NCBI RefSeq assembly: GCF_022965805.1
Contig: NC_133109.1
Location: 6,983,869 to 7,047,868 of the forward strand
DNA length: 64,000 nucleotides
Reading direction: 5' to 3'
Source of the DNA: Primulina eburnea
Lineage: Eukaryota > Streptophyta > Magnoliopsida > Lamiales > Gesneriaceae
Positions within the stretch are counted from its first letter, which is position 1; each line of letters opens with the position of its first letter. A program made the position numbers and the translations under genes. Of the stretch, positions 36,279 to 47,197 are shown in pieces. The notes beneath the pieces are model-generated. The model ran no database searches. It saw only the letters and a program-made list of their open reading frames with translations, and was not told where the DNA came from.

Positions 36279-36465
36279 ATGTCTTCGATTCGCAATCCGA
36301 TATCCGTAATACTCGACAAACACATATTAACTGGACCTAATTACCTCACTTGGCTAAGAAACCTGAAAATCATCTTGAATTCGGAAAGGGTAGCATATAC
36401 ACTGACTGAGTCGCCCCCTGTTGAGGCTCCGACTGACCGCACTCCTGATGAATTGCAGGCTTATT
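36279..36465 (+). pseudogene. Older Copia gag, N-terminal fragment
   Basis: It starts MSSIRNPISVILDKHILTGP and follows the young element's gag for 62 codons to DELQAY. After GGCTTAT at 36465 the homology stops and an unrelated LTR begins. No continuation of this gag is present downstream. Confidence 0.88.
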
Positions 36466-36583
36466 GTAATCAGACATTGATTATTGACATGATTGAGGTT
36501 ATAAGAACTCAAATGACGAGGTCGGGCATCGTTATAATATAAGCCAAGATGTTCAACCGAACATCTCAAAAGAAATGACCGGC

Positions 36584-36724
36584 GCACATGCGCGAAGAAA
36601 CACGCGCATATGCGCGAGGGGTCCAGAAGCCCTCGCGCATATGCGCGAGAAAATGCGCGCATATGCGCGACAGCTCCAGAATCTTTGGCGCATATGCGCG
36701 AGATGAAGCGCGCATATGCGCGAG
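36584..36724. repeat. Cluster of CGCATATGCG palindromes
   Basis: Six copies of a unit like GCGCATATGCGCGAG (the first reads GCACATGCGC) are spaced roughly 17-35 bases apart. Each core is self-complementary. The cluster lies about 50 bases before the TATATATA run of the surrounding LTR, which would place it in the U3 promoter region. Confidence 0.85.
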
Positions 36725-37189
36725 AGGAATTGTGGCAAATTTTTGGGAAGACACGTATGAATTTCATGCAATATATATATATATATATATATACCTCCAT
36801 TCCTTTGTAAGTTTCAGAAGAAGGAAACGAAGCAAAGAATTGAGGAAAGAGAGAAGAACAAGTTCGAAGCATAGACTTGTGATTTCTACAAAATCCGTCT
36901 GTCTGATTTTAAAAACCGATTGCGGTACCGTGTTCCTATCAACGTAGGCTACAACTGAACATTGAGTATTGACAGATTTGAGTTCGAGACTTCGACAGAA
37001 TCAGAGTATCAGAAAGAAAGGTATAAATTAATGTTGAGTTGGGATTGCATAACTCGAGTGAGGTTTGACTCGAGTTTCCCTAAATCACATACTTTCATTT
37101 ATTGCATTGATATTTGCAATTGATGAGACTTATGATTGTTGTCTATTGATTTATAGCCACTGCATGTAATGACTGCTGATTCGCTAGTC

Positions 37190-37490
37190 ATTGATTGATT
37201 TGCTTAGATACTGACTGTATGTATTGATTACTGAGTCGTTGAGTTATAGGCTGATTCGCCTAGTCACCGGCTGATTCGTCGGGTTATTGACGGGTTCGTC
37301 TTGTTATAGGCTGATTCGCCTAGTCACCGGCTGATTCGTCTGGTGATTGACTGATTCGTCTAAACTTAAGCTGATTCGCTTAATTACAGGCTGAGTTGTC
37401 TGATTATTGGCTGATTCGCCTAGTTACCGGCTGATTCGTCGGGTTATTGACTGAGTCGTCAATTCTGCGGCTGATTCGCCCAGACTCTGA
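37190..37490. repeat. 20-bp tandem repeat (CTGATTCGYCTRGTYAYNGG)
   Basis: About a dozen imperfect units of 20 bases begin CTGATTCG; clear ones run from about 37250. They alternate between GCC- and GTC-type units. A second repeat with a unit of about 30 bases and the word GAGACGACGCGTC follows at about 37590-37665. Confidence 0.85.
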
Positions 37491-38130
37491 TATATGAATT
37501 ATATCGATGCCGTTTAGGGATTGATTCATTCCTATCGACTGAGATTCGATATAATTACATATATCCAGACATCGGGATCCCTATGATAGAGTTGAGTCGA
37601 GTCTGAGACGACGCGTCAGTTGAGTCGATTCTGAGACGACGCGTCGGTTGAGTTGAGTCTGATATGACATGTTGATTTACATTGTTTATACCATTCATGA
37701 TTATTGAATGTTTGATATGGATTTATGTTTCTGATTTGAGACATGTTATGAATAATCCTAATATGCTTTCGTATATGCTTTTATATGACTGCATGTTTAC
37801 ATTGTTTATACTGGGATATTTATATCTCACCGGAGTTATCCGGCTGTTGTCTTGTTTTGTATGTGTGCATGACAACAGGTGGGGCTGGATCAGGGTCAAG
37901 AAGAGGATGAGAGAAGATTAGATAGCGTGGAGATCCGGGCTTCGAAGCAACATACCTAGTTGAATTCTTGTAGATAACACAAGATTTGTATGTTCATGTT
38001 TAATATGTAATTTGAGTAAATTACATTACGTTTCCGCTTTGTATTTTTAAAAAAATTTAGACCCTGTTTTATAATTGATTAATTAGTCCCAATAATGATT
38101 AAGAACATGATTAGCGTCCGGGTCCCCACA

Positions 38131-38432
38131 GAATTGATGTAGCCTTCCAATTTTAATTTTCCACCCCATAGATCATGAACCAATTCTTAGTTCTCCTCAA
38201 GTACTTAAAAACATCTTTCATGGTTTTCCAATGTAATGGACTGGGGATTCAAATGATATCTTCTCTCAACACTCAGTGCAAATGCTGTATCAGGTCGGGT
38301 AGATGTCATACCATACATGATACTACCTGTAGAAGACACATAGGAAATTTCTGTCATGGTTTCTATATCCTCATCATTCTTAGGGCACAAAGAGTTGAAT
38401 AAAGTCACACCATGACATATTGATAGATATCC
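38131..38432 (-). pseudogene. Copia RT/RNase H fragment, reverse orientation
   Basis: Read on the - strand it encodes GYLSICHGVTLF, then SSTGSIMYGMTSTRPDTAFA, then a damaged counterpart of the KDILKYLRRT...GGGELKLEGY stretch seen in the young element at about 29930-30220. It is cut on both sides, by the LTR-like element at 38130 and by a Gypsy LTR at about 38433. Confidence 0.85.
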
Positions 38433-39320
38433 AATCACGCCCCAGAACCGAGGCACTGCTGACACCAACGTTGCTCTCAAATTAAACATTCAAAAACAAC
38501 AAATCTCAGAAGTACAAATATCAGAACCAGTATATTATTTCATAAATTCAAAATACATTATCAGATGCAAATTTGAATATAGTTTTACGACGACGGAAAT
38601 ATAAAACAAATTTGATGCCAGAAATAACAAAATGTCTGATAAACACATTTGATTAACATAATAAAATCTGAACTATATACGGATCTTCTTTCATTAACCC
38701 CAAAACTGAGTTTGTTCATCTTCTTTGCTCTCTTCTTCATTTTTTTGAGGGGGGTTTTGAGTGTGTGAGTGATATGGTCGTCACTCAGTAAATAGAAGAA
38801 TCATCTAAGCCTTTAAATCATTTTTCAGCATAATTCACAATATAACAATAATAAAGATACATACAGATTTTCAGAATTTAACATGTATCAAACTTATGCA
38901 CTGAAAAAATTATGAATTTCATTACTAACTGATATCAGTTTCCTATATTTTAATCCTCGAAGGGGTGAGACTGATAATCAACAATAAAAGTAATCAATAA
39001 TATTCAGAATGTATATCTACCATTATTTCATGTGTTATTTATATGGTAAAATATGACTTTTGGCCTCCATATTAATGACCATTATATGTCGAGATTTCTA
39101 GTTAATGCATCAGTTACAAGTTTGAATTAGCAATTGACTGTTGGGATGGTCTGCTGAACTTCGCGGTGCTGAATTCCTTGGTTGCTGAATTTCACGGTGC
39201 TGAATTTAATTCGGTTGATGAATTTCGTGCTGCTGAACTTGGATATTGAAATTGGTGTGCTGGAATTTGAAATTGCTGAAAATTTTAAATTTCAAGGCTG
39301 CTGAGATCTCTAGCTCTGCT
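38433..39320 (-). mobile_element. Decayed LTR of a - strand Gypsy element
   Basis: It is homologous to the reverse complement of the 52244-53442 LTR: CACGCCCC at its edge, GTTGCTCTCAAATT, TATGGTCGTCACTCAGTAA, and CTGATATCAGTTTCC with GGGGTGAG. Divergence is high. It lies downstream of the integrase on the - strand, so it is the 3' LTR of the element at 39321-44755. The inner boundary is approximate. Confidence 0.75.
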
Positions 39321-40173
39321 GAAATTTTGGGTTCTCGTATCTCTCTGTCCTCATGAAAAGTTTTGTCCTCAAAACTTTATTCTTGTTGTTATTCAAAAAG
39401 ATAAGGATATATCTTGTGCATGTCCTCTTTCAGTTCCCATGTAGCTTCACTATCTGTATGGTTGGGCCATTTGACCTTCATGTATGATATATACCTTCGT
39501 CTCAAAACTCTATCCATGATGTCATCTATGTGGATGGGGATTTTCTCATATTTTAGGTTCTCCTTCTGATTCTCTTGAACATATAAGGGTTTTATTTAAA
39601 GCACGTGACTTGGATAAGATATGTATATCTGTGATATGTGGAAAACTGCATGAATTCTAGGTAGGTTGGGCCGCAAAGCCAATTGGTAAGCTAGCGCACC
39701 CACCTTCTTAAATATTTTAAAAGGTCCTACGTATCTTTGATTCAACTTTCCTATTTTGTTGAATCGAATTACTCCTTTCATCGGATCTATCTTTATGTTG
39801 AATTTTCTTCGACTTAGTACGATAATGGTATTCTTTTTAGGCCTGCCCAAATTTTCAGATGATCCTGGTCTACCTTGAGTCGTTTAATGATATTGACTTT
39901 ATAAACAGTGGATTGAATGATTTTAGATCCAGTGATGGTTTTTTCTCCCACTTCATCCCAATAAAGTGGTGATAGACATTTTCTCTCGTATAGTTCTTCA
40001 TACGGAGTCACGTCTAAACTGCTTTGGAAGATTTTATTGTAGGCAATTTATACCAGATTAGGCGATCACTCCAATTTTAAATAAATATTATGCATGGCCA
40101 CAACACGTCTTCTATTGTTTAAATAGTTTTCTCTGCCTGTGCGTCAGTCTGCTAGTGGTATGCTATACTAAGC
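39321..40173 (-). pseudogene. Gypsy integrase C-terminal part (reverse orientation)
   Basis: On the - strand it reads, with several stops and shifts, the QTDAQAEK region of the integrase core, then YEELYERKCLSPLYWDEVGE, then MKGVIRFNKIGKLNQRYVGP, and finally a chromodomain-like tail with VKWPNHTDSEATWELKED. These match the intact order in the element at 58271-59588. The upstream part of the same integrase lies beyond 43524. The element is old. Confidence 0.85.
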
Positions 40174-43100
40174 TGAAACGTCTACTAATTTTTAAAAAAA
40201 TGCGGAATATTTTTTTTTATACAGCTCGCATTTTCGAAATAATATTTAAAAATGATCCTAAATATTTGACAGTAAAAATACCGTAGTTTAAATTAACCAA
40301 ACTCATCCAAAATCATACGTAAACATAAACAAGTAAAAATCTTAAATTCATCAACGTATAAAAATATTAATATCCTCTCAATCTCAATAATCGTAATGCG
40401 GAAAACATGGGGTCCTCGGGTCGTGTCACCCACCAAGTCTGCCTACTCAGAGTTCGGCACCTCCAGTCTCCTCCACATTTAGCTCACCTGCATCACACAC
40501 GCCTAGTGAGTCTAAAGACTCAACACGCCTGTACCAGGAATAACAAGTACATATACAGGCACATAACAGTGAAAAATATCATACTCAACATATCTTTCAT
40601 GAACTTAAAAAGCTTAATGCCAACATACCTTTAAAGAACTTAAAAGCATAATGTAAACGTGTTATGTAAAATCATATCGTCTCAAAGCATGTCATCTCAT
40701 GTCATCATATACATAAACGTGTCGTGTAAAATCATATAGTATTAAAGCATGTCATCTCATGTCATCATGTACGTATACATTTTCTTTTTAATTGAATTCA
40801 GTTCATTAGTTGTGACTTTCGTATCAGCTCTATCATATCAGCTCTATCGATGGATCCATCTATAAAAACCGTGGTACCCGGCGGCAGGGGACATCAGCGA
40901 CAGCATTACCCGCCCACTGAGCCCGGGCCTCAGCTCATCATATCATGTCAATGGAAATACGATCGTCGGGCTCCCTCTGGGGCCTTCTCCCGTAAACGGG
41001 CTCCCTCTGGGGCCTTTTCCCTCACGATATCTCCAATCATATCATCGTATACATATACATCGTCAGTCACAACCAACTCCCATCCTTCAAAAACATCATC
41101 ATATTCACCACTTAATAAAAACATGCATATACGTAATTTTTCATTTAAACCAAGCATGCAACGTATATTTTCATAAAATCTAAAAATCGTGATCATGATG
41201 CATAAACCTTTAAAATATAGTAAATTTGTGCTCAGGGCGCTGCCAGGACCAACATCTCACCCCGGGTGCAAAATGACCATTTTGCCCTTGTAAACCCAAA
41301 AATTACCGTTTTCTCCCTAGACGTAAAATTTCACGTCTTTGACATTTTCTTAATTCCATTGACTCTAGCATGTCCCAAATAATTATTTAAGCCTACATGA
41401 ACTTTCCCATATTTTTATTTGGCTTAAATCAATGACTTAAAAATTAATCTTTAACTATACCATATTAATACGTTTAAATCCCGAATTAAACCAAACCTTA
41501 TCATAAAATTCCCAAATTAAAAACTTAGACTTCTAATAATTCTTTGAACTTAAATAAAATTTTCCATTATTTTATTAAGCTTAAATCTAAGCGTTTCAAT
41601 TTAATTCTTTAATTAACGTTTCGGCAAAAACTTGTGTGAGACGGTCTCACGGATCGTATTTGTGAGACGGATCTTTTATTTGGGTCACCCATGAAAAAGT
41701 ATTACTTTTTATGCAAAGAGTATTACTTTTTATTGTGAATATGGGTAGGGTTGACCCGTCTCACGGATTATGACCCGTGAGACGGTCTCACATGAGACTC
41801 ACTCTAACGTTTCATGCGGCGACTAAATCCCGGATAAATCTAAAACTCATTATTTTGATCCGAAACTTACCAAACTCTTAAAAATGTCTCAAAACATAAT
41901 TAAAAGCATCCCTAGAAGTAAACTCGAGCCTATTTCATAACTTAACCAAATTGTTTTAAAACTTGGACCGGAGTTCCGAGTTTAACCCAAATCAACTCGA
42001 AACTTAACCGAATTTTTCCTAACTTGTTACCATATCTTAAAAACAGTTAAATGATCCTAAAATTTAATATCATGCCTATGATCTCACGGCTGATAATTCC
42101 AGAAAACACTATTATTATCGGCCCTCCCTTAATTGGCACCTTATTTCCCTTATCTTCCCATTATCATGTTTCTTACCTACCACCAGCTGTTCTAGCCCCG
42201 AACCAAGACCTCTAGGACCTTGACCAGACCTTTAAAAACCTACCAGAACCAAGCAACTCGTCCCATGCACCTTGCTCCCTTCTATGAACCGAGACTCATC
42301 AACAGCTCCTACCTCGGCTCACCCCTCTTCCCTTGGCTCGAACGATGTTTCCGTCCCCTCTAGCACGGTTTGAGCCATTCCAAACCCCAACTCAGACCCA
42401 CCATGGTCTGGTACAGGGCTGGAGAAGGCCCTCACGCGGCCAGAACATGGAAAACGCGATCGAGCACTCCACCTCGCACAAACCAAAAAAATATGATCGG
42501 CCCTTGCAACCTTGCTGATCTCGACCCAGCTGCACACACCAGTACCTAAACCTCAACAACCAATATCTGTACAGCCCCTTTCCATCCTAATACAGCAGCC
42601 CCTTGCACCATAATTCAGAAAGCGTGAGTAATATTAAAAGAATGCATGCCATGAACAAAAACCGAAGATCCTCCACGCTCTCGGTTAAAACAAGAATAAC
42701 TCATGGATAATACATACACCTATAACAGCAAATATACAACGCATGTGATGCAGAAATAAAAGTACGGGGGCGTGCCTTGGTGATTATTATTGGACAATCG
42801 ATCGATGACACACGGCCGAAGGGGAGAATCCTTGCTTGAAATGAAAAATGGAAGCACCGAAACTCTTTGCAGCAACAATGAACGAGAATGATTGTGAGTG
42901 GAAGGGGTGGGCGGTTGAGTGGAGGGTGATTAAGTTAGTGGAAACGTTTAGGGAGCCATTTAGTGCTAATTATGTTGACAATAATTAATTGATGGGCCTA
43001 AAATTGCATTTTAAAAATTTTAAAAGAATTTTAAGCTCAATAAGCTTAAAAGTAGGCCTAATAAATCTAAATACACTCCCGAAAAATATTTTGTGTTGGA

Positions 43101-43524
43101 AAGCATTTTGAAAATATTAGTCGAACCCTTAAAAAGTCTCTCGATTCGGTAAAATTCGCATACCGTTAAAAATAAAGTCCTGCGGATAAGAATACCCGGT
43201 AAAATCCCATTATTTGAAAAATCAACTTAAAACACAATATATTAATTTATAAAAGTTAATCATATATTAAAATAATTTTCCTGAAAATTCTCCGGTTTCC
43301 GTTCCTCGTTCGGGCGTGAAATGCATCTAGAAACCCTAATGCATGAACTTCTAAAATTTCATGAATTAAATCATATCATGCATGAATTACGCATAAAATG
43401 CATAAAAATAATTAAAAAGAAACATGCATTTTAGGCTTTAAAACAATTTAATAAAATACCAAAGGAATTTAATAATTTGCATGCACGTGGTTCACGTGGA
43501 CCTTCAAATTTTCGGGACGTTACA
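40174..43524 (-). mobile_element. 3.35-kb LTR inserted in the Gypsy integrase
   Basis: Read on the - strand it begins TGTAACGTCCCG (43524) and ends GACGTTTCA (40174). It belongs to the family of the LTRs at 1-1607 and 11314-14152, sharing the doubled GGCCCCAGAGGGAGCCC motif (about 40978-41020) and ATGGATCCATCGA. Integrase codons stop at one edge and resume at the other. The flanking four bases on the - strand, GCAT and GCTT, are a probable decayed target duplication. No internal region is present, so it is a solo LTR. Open frames inside it have no recognisable content. Confidence 0.8.
41623..41804. mobile_element. Mutator-type MITE (182 bp)
   Basis: It is flanked by a perfect 9-bp duplication TAACGTTTC (41614-41622 and 41805-41813), the size produced by Mutator-like transposases. 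The ends carry inverted repeats built on GTGAGACGGTCTCAC, itself a near palindrome. The middle is AT-rich. It lies inside the 3.35-kb LTR, making a third level of nesting. Confidence 0.88.
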
Positions 43525-44755
43525 ATGCGTTATTTTTTCACCTATTTCCTCTTGAAAACATTTCTGAAATTTTGACCCGAATCTCGAGTCTCTATCAGAG
43601 AAAATGTTTACCGAGATTCCATGAAATCTCACTATATTATCCACTTACAGAGTTTCTAATTTATCCAAATTTTACTTCATGAGTATGTGTAGAAAATATG
43701 TGGATTTAGTGAGTCTATCCACAATCACTCATATCCCATCGTGGCTCTGTCATGATTTTTCGATCCAACTAGAAAATCCATGGAAGTATATTTCCATTTT
43801 CATTCTATAATTTCCAATGGTTTAAGTAAACCACGGGGACTTTGGTGTTCGAGTTTTATTTGCTGACACACCAAAAGTTCGGAGACAAAGTCTGCTATAT
43901 CCCTTTTCATCACACTCCACCAAAATATCTTATTCAGATCTTTTTACATTTTTTTGATTCCAGGATGAATGGAAAATTTCTACTTGTGTGCCTCTGGCAT
44001 GATTTTTTGTCGTAATTTTTCAACATTTGGCACACACAGTCTATCTTACATCCAAAGAACGGTGTTGGGGACTACATGATATTCATAAATTTCTTCCCTT
44101 GACTTGAGTTATGATTTTTGTCAATTTAGGATCTTTGTTCTGCTTTATCTTGATTCTCTTATGCAAACATAGTTCAATAGATATAGAAGTGATTATTATC
44201 TTTCCCATGTTCTTGCGATTAAGAGCATCAACTACTTTGTTGGCATTTCCCAGGTGATAACTTATTGTTAGGTCATAGTCTTTAAAAAATTCTATACACC
44301 TTTGTTATCTCATATTCAATTCTTTTTGTCTGAACAAATATTTAAGACTCTGGTGGTCAGTGAACACTTTGCATTTAGCACCATATATGTAATATCTCCA
44401 AATCATAGAGCGTACACTACCACAGTTAACTCGAGATTGTTTGTAAGCTAATTCTTCTAGCAGGGTTTCAATTTTCGTAACACTTATGCAATCACCCTTC
44501 CTTCTTGCATGAGTATACATCTGAGTCATATGTTCGATGTGATACTGTAAATGGTAAAGTCTTTGTCGTCCATGGGCAGTACAAGAATTGGAGTAGAACT
44601 AACTTCTTCTTCAGTACTTCGAATCTCTTATCTCATTTTTCACTCAAACTGAATATGGAGTTCTTTTGGCTGAGTTTTGTTAATGACAATACTATATAGG
44701 AAAATCCTTCCACGTACTTTCCAAGCACCGGCTATCCTCGTGAGTGCACCTCCTC
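43525..44755 (-). pseudogene. Gypsy RT end, RNase H and integrase N-terminal part (reverse orientation)
   Basis: On the - strand, beginning at 44755, the sequence reads the end of RT (KYVEGFS, then SSTPILVLPMDDKDFT), RNase H (YIYGAKCKVFTDHQSLKYLF at about 44310-44395), and then zinc and core regions of integrase with RDSRFGSKFQKCFQEE just before the LTR insertion. Stops and frameshifts are frequent. The 5' part of pol and gag are missing beyond 44755. Confidence 0.85.
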
Positions 44756-44969
44756 AGATTTTGTTAGTGTAGATAAGATCCTTGAGGCCATGCCGCCTGA
44801 TATGTAAATATTGTAATTTTAATTGTAATGAGCTTGGTTTGGGCAAACACGTAATTGTACGCATCATTCATATATTTTTATTTTCATTTCTCATTTATCC
44901 AAGCATGAATATCTTAATAAGCTGATTAATTTTAATAAGGTGTAATTCGAGCCTTATGAGCTCGAATAA
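44756..44969. other. Unassigned AT-rich spacer
   Basis: I see nothing supported here. It lies between the truncated Gypsy element and a tandem repeat array. Confidence 0.4.
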
Positions 44970-45391
44970 ACCAATAATTAACCTCGAAAAGGTCAGGGTC
45001 GGACAATCTAGAGGGCTCAGCTCAACCTTTAATAAATAATAACCTCGTAAAGGTCAATCTGAGAGAGGTAGGATGGCTCGAGGAGATCAAATCAACACTT
45101 AATAAATAATCTCGTATAGTTCAATTTGAGAGAAGTCGGCTGGCTCAGGGAGCTCGGCTCAACACTTAATAAATAATCTCGTAAAGCTCAATCTGAGAGA
45201 CGTCGGGGGGGCTGGGGATCTCGGCCATATAATTAAAAATAATTACCCTATAAGGGCTAAACTGAGAGAGGTCGGTCGGGTTGTGGACCCCAACCAAGTA
45301 CTTAACAAATATCTACACAGTAAAGGCTAAACTGAGAGAGTTCTACCTGAATAGGGAGCTTGGACAAATACTTAAAAAATAATTACCCCGT
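44970..45391. repeat. Tandem repeat, unit about 66-71 bp
   Basis: About six imperfect units share the order CAACACTTAATAAATAAT, CTCGTAAAG, TCAATCTGAGAGAGGTCGG and GGCTCAGGGAGCTCGG. Units become more diverged towards the right, and the array ends in a partial unit where a Copia LTR fragment begins. Confidence 0.85.
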
Positions 45392-45645
45392 TGTTGGAGT
45401 AGGTGTCCTGCGAGCCAACTTGTAACTTGTGATTTATTGACTATTATGTAAACACAATATTTATTTTAATAATATTTTATGATTTACCCAATTATAGAAT
45501 TTACATTATCTATATACCCATGGAAGTTGCATAACAATGTCCTTGAATATACTATAAGTACATGGGGTTCACGAGTCTAGTAGATCATGAAATTCATTAA
45601 AAGTGTGCTATGTATTCTAAATACTAGCCATCGAGGCACACGCGT
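45392..45645 (+). mobile_element. Copia LTR fragment, + orientation
   Basis: It begins TGTTGGAGTAGGTGTCC, a diverged match to the Copia LTR start TGTTAGAGTAGGTGCCC. It retains TTTATTTTAATAATATTT, TATACCCATG, AGTTGCATA and TCCTTGAATATAC in order. It breaks off near 45645. Confidence 0.75.
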
Positions 45646-45687
45646 TGCATGTGTCATGAATATATTGAGCTAATATATTAAACATTC

Positions 45688-46700
45688 ATGATATATTTTT
45701 CATACCCACCAAATGATCAACATCACACATATCCACCAAATTATCCATATAATCCATATCCACCAAATTATTCATATAATCCACATGCAACCGGTATGCT
45801 TTTTACACCTCTGACAAAAAAAGAACATGTCACCCTGACTTTCGTCCCAAAGACTCAATTGTCCGACCGTGAATCCCCACTTGAAGTCGCAAATTCGGAG
45901 AATGTGGATTGTGGCGCTGAGGGTAGAAAAAACGGTCAACATGGAAAAAGTTGAAGACGCGGTGTTAGCGAGATCGTTTGTCACTATCAGTGATGACCCA
46001 ATCATCAAAAGGAGAAATCTTTCTGGGGACGTGTTGTAAGATACTACAATGACAATCGTCCCGCAGGTACACCAAATAGAAGTGCAAGTGTCATACGATC
46101 GCACTAACACAATATCATCCAAAAAAAGTATATCGATTCTATGCAAATTACAATAGCATTTATAGTGCATATCGTAGCGGTCACAATAATGAGGATATAC
46201 TACAGCTTGCGTATGAAAAATATCGCGAGGAAAATAACGGCATCACATTTAATATCGAGCATGTGTGTAGAATCGTAAAAGACCGTCCAATGTTTACTCC
46301 ACAGTCCGTTGATCACCTTGTTTGCACGAAGAAGGCAAGGACCTCGGAGCCTGGAGCAAGCAACACCTCATCCAACCAAGATGCGAGTCTACATGTAGAC
46401 CTAAACAAAGAATAAAATCGTCCATTGGGTCAGAAGGCTACAAAAAGAAAGGAAAAAGTCAAAACGAGATCGGACATGGAGTGTATGGCAACAAACTTGG
46501 ACAATATGTTTGCAAAGTTTACTGAGTATATAAGCATGAAAAAAGCTGAAGCTGAAATGAAACAAAAACAACTCGAAGTAGAGGAGATGAAAGCAAAAGC
46601 TGCCATGGCCAAAGTTCAACTAACGGAATACTCAATACTTTTGAAGGATACTTCACAAAGGACATATGAGCAACTTATCATCCACGAACGTATATGTTAA
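45688..46700 (+). pseudogene. PIF/Harbinger ORF1 (SANT/Myb-like protein), broken
   Basis: In pieces of different frames the sequence gives a PPNY-rich start, then SDRESPLEVANSENV, ARSFVTISDDPII, FWGRVVRYYNDNRPAGT, YNSIYSAYRSGHNNEDILQL, and a C-terminal coiled-coil-like part (MECMATNLDNMF...KAEAEMKQKQLE) ending at the stop at 46700. These are the hallmarks of the DNA-binding partner protein of plant PIF/Harbinger transposons, which works with the transposase in the nucleus. At least two frameshifts (about 45950 and 46110) and a stop near 46410 break it. Confidence 0.8.
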
Positions 46701-47006
46701 GAGATTAAGGGGAGAAGGAATATTTAAATTTTCAGTTATTGTAATTTTCGATTATTGTAATTTTCATTTGTTATAATTTTCATTCAATGTAATTTGAATT
46801 CCGTTAATGTAAATCTCCGGTCAATTAATGTAGTTGTTGCAAAGTAGTCGTTTAAATATAGCCGTTGCAAGTTTATTCGTTGGAAAGTAGCCGTTGGAAT
46901 ATAGTCGTTGCAAATTTTAAAATATATAGACACCTTTAGCTATACAATTCTTCAGTCTACAAACATCATTTGGCAAACACGTACACTTGAATTTGTTTAC
47001 TCCAAA
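46701..47006. other. Spacer between Harbinger ORF1 and ORF2
   Basis: It is AT-rich with several imperfect copies of TAGCCGTTG and TAGTCGTTGCAA near 46845-46915 and no gene. Position and content suit the intergenic region of a PIF/Harbinger element. Confidence 0.5.
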
Positions 47007-47197
47007 ATGTCTCGATATTCCAATAGTTCCATCTCTAGCTCGACAAGTGAAAACGAAGTCCAAGTTGAAGTTGATGACGAAGATTATGATCCGGGGAAAG
47101 AGCTAATGTCATTGATACTTCAAAAAAGCCGACAAATAGTTGAAGCATATCAAAGTAATAACGTGATGCGGCGAAGAAGAAGAAGGTTCATCCAAAG
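47007..47197 (+). pseudogene. PIF/Harbinger transposase, N-terminal fragment
   Basis: It starts MSRYSNSSISSSTSENEVQV, with an acidic stretch and then a run of Arg (MRRRRRRFIQ). This resembles the N-terminus of plant HARBI1-like DDE transposases. After CAAAG at 47193-47197 an LTR begins and the transposase does not resume in the window. Confidence 0.7.

Larger units (their letters stand above)
36466..38130 (+). mobile_element. LTR-like element with palindromic and tandem repeats
   Basis: It begins TGTAATCAG and ends GGGTCCCCACA, the TG...CA ends expected of an LTR, about 1665 bp. It contains a TATATATA stretch at about 36771-36792 that could be a TATA region, a cluster of CGCATATGCG palindromes, and a 20-bp tandem repeat. 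The GTGGGGCTGGATCAGG-type segment near 37880 is typical of Gypsy LTRs. No polyprotein is present, and I see no target duplication: the flanks are CTTAT and GAATT. It may be a solo LTR whose flanks were rearranged. Confidence 0.65.

Noticed and set aside
36584..36724. CRISPR-like spacing of the palindromes
   Set aside because: The spacing is short and irregular, the units are too short, and this is a plant LTR with no cas genes.
36354..36872. A 172-codon - strand frame with repeated RAYAR and AHMR words
   Set aside because: It is produced by the palindromic repeats of the LTR in several frames on both strands.
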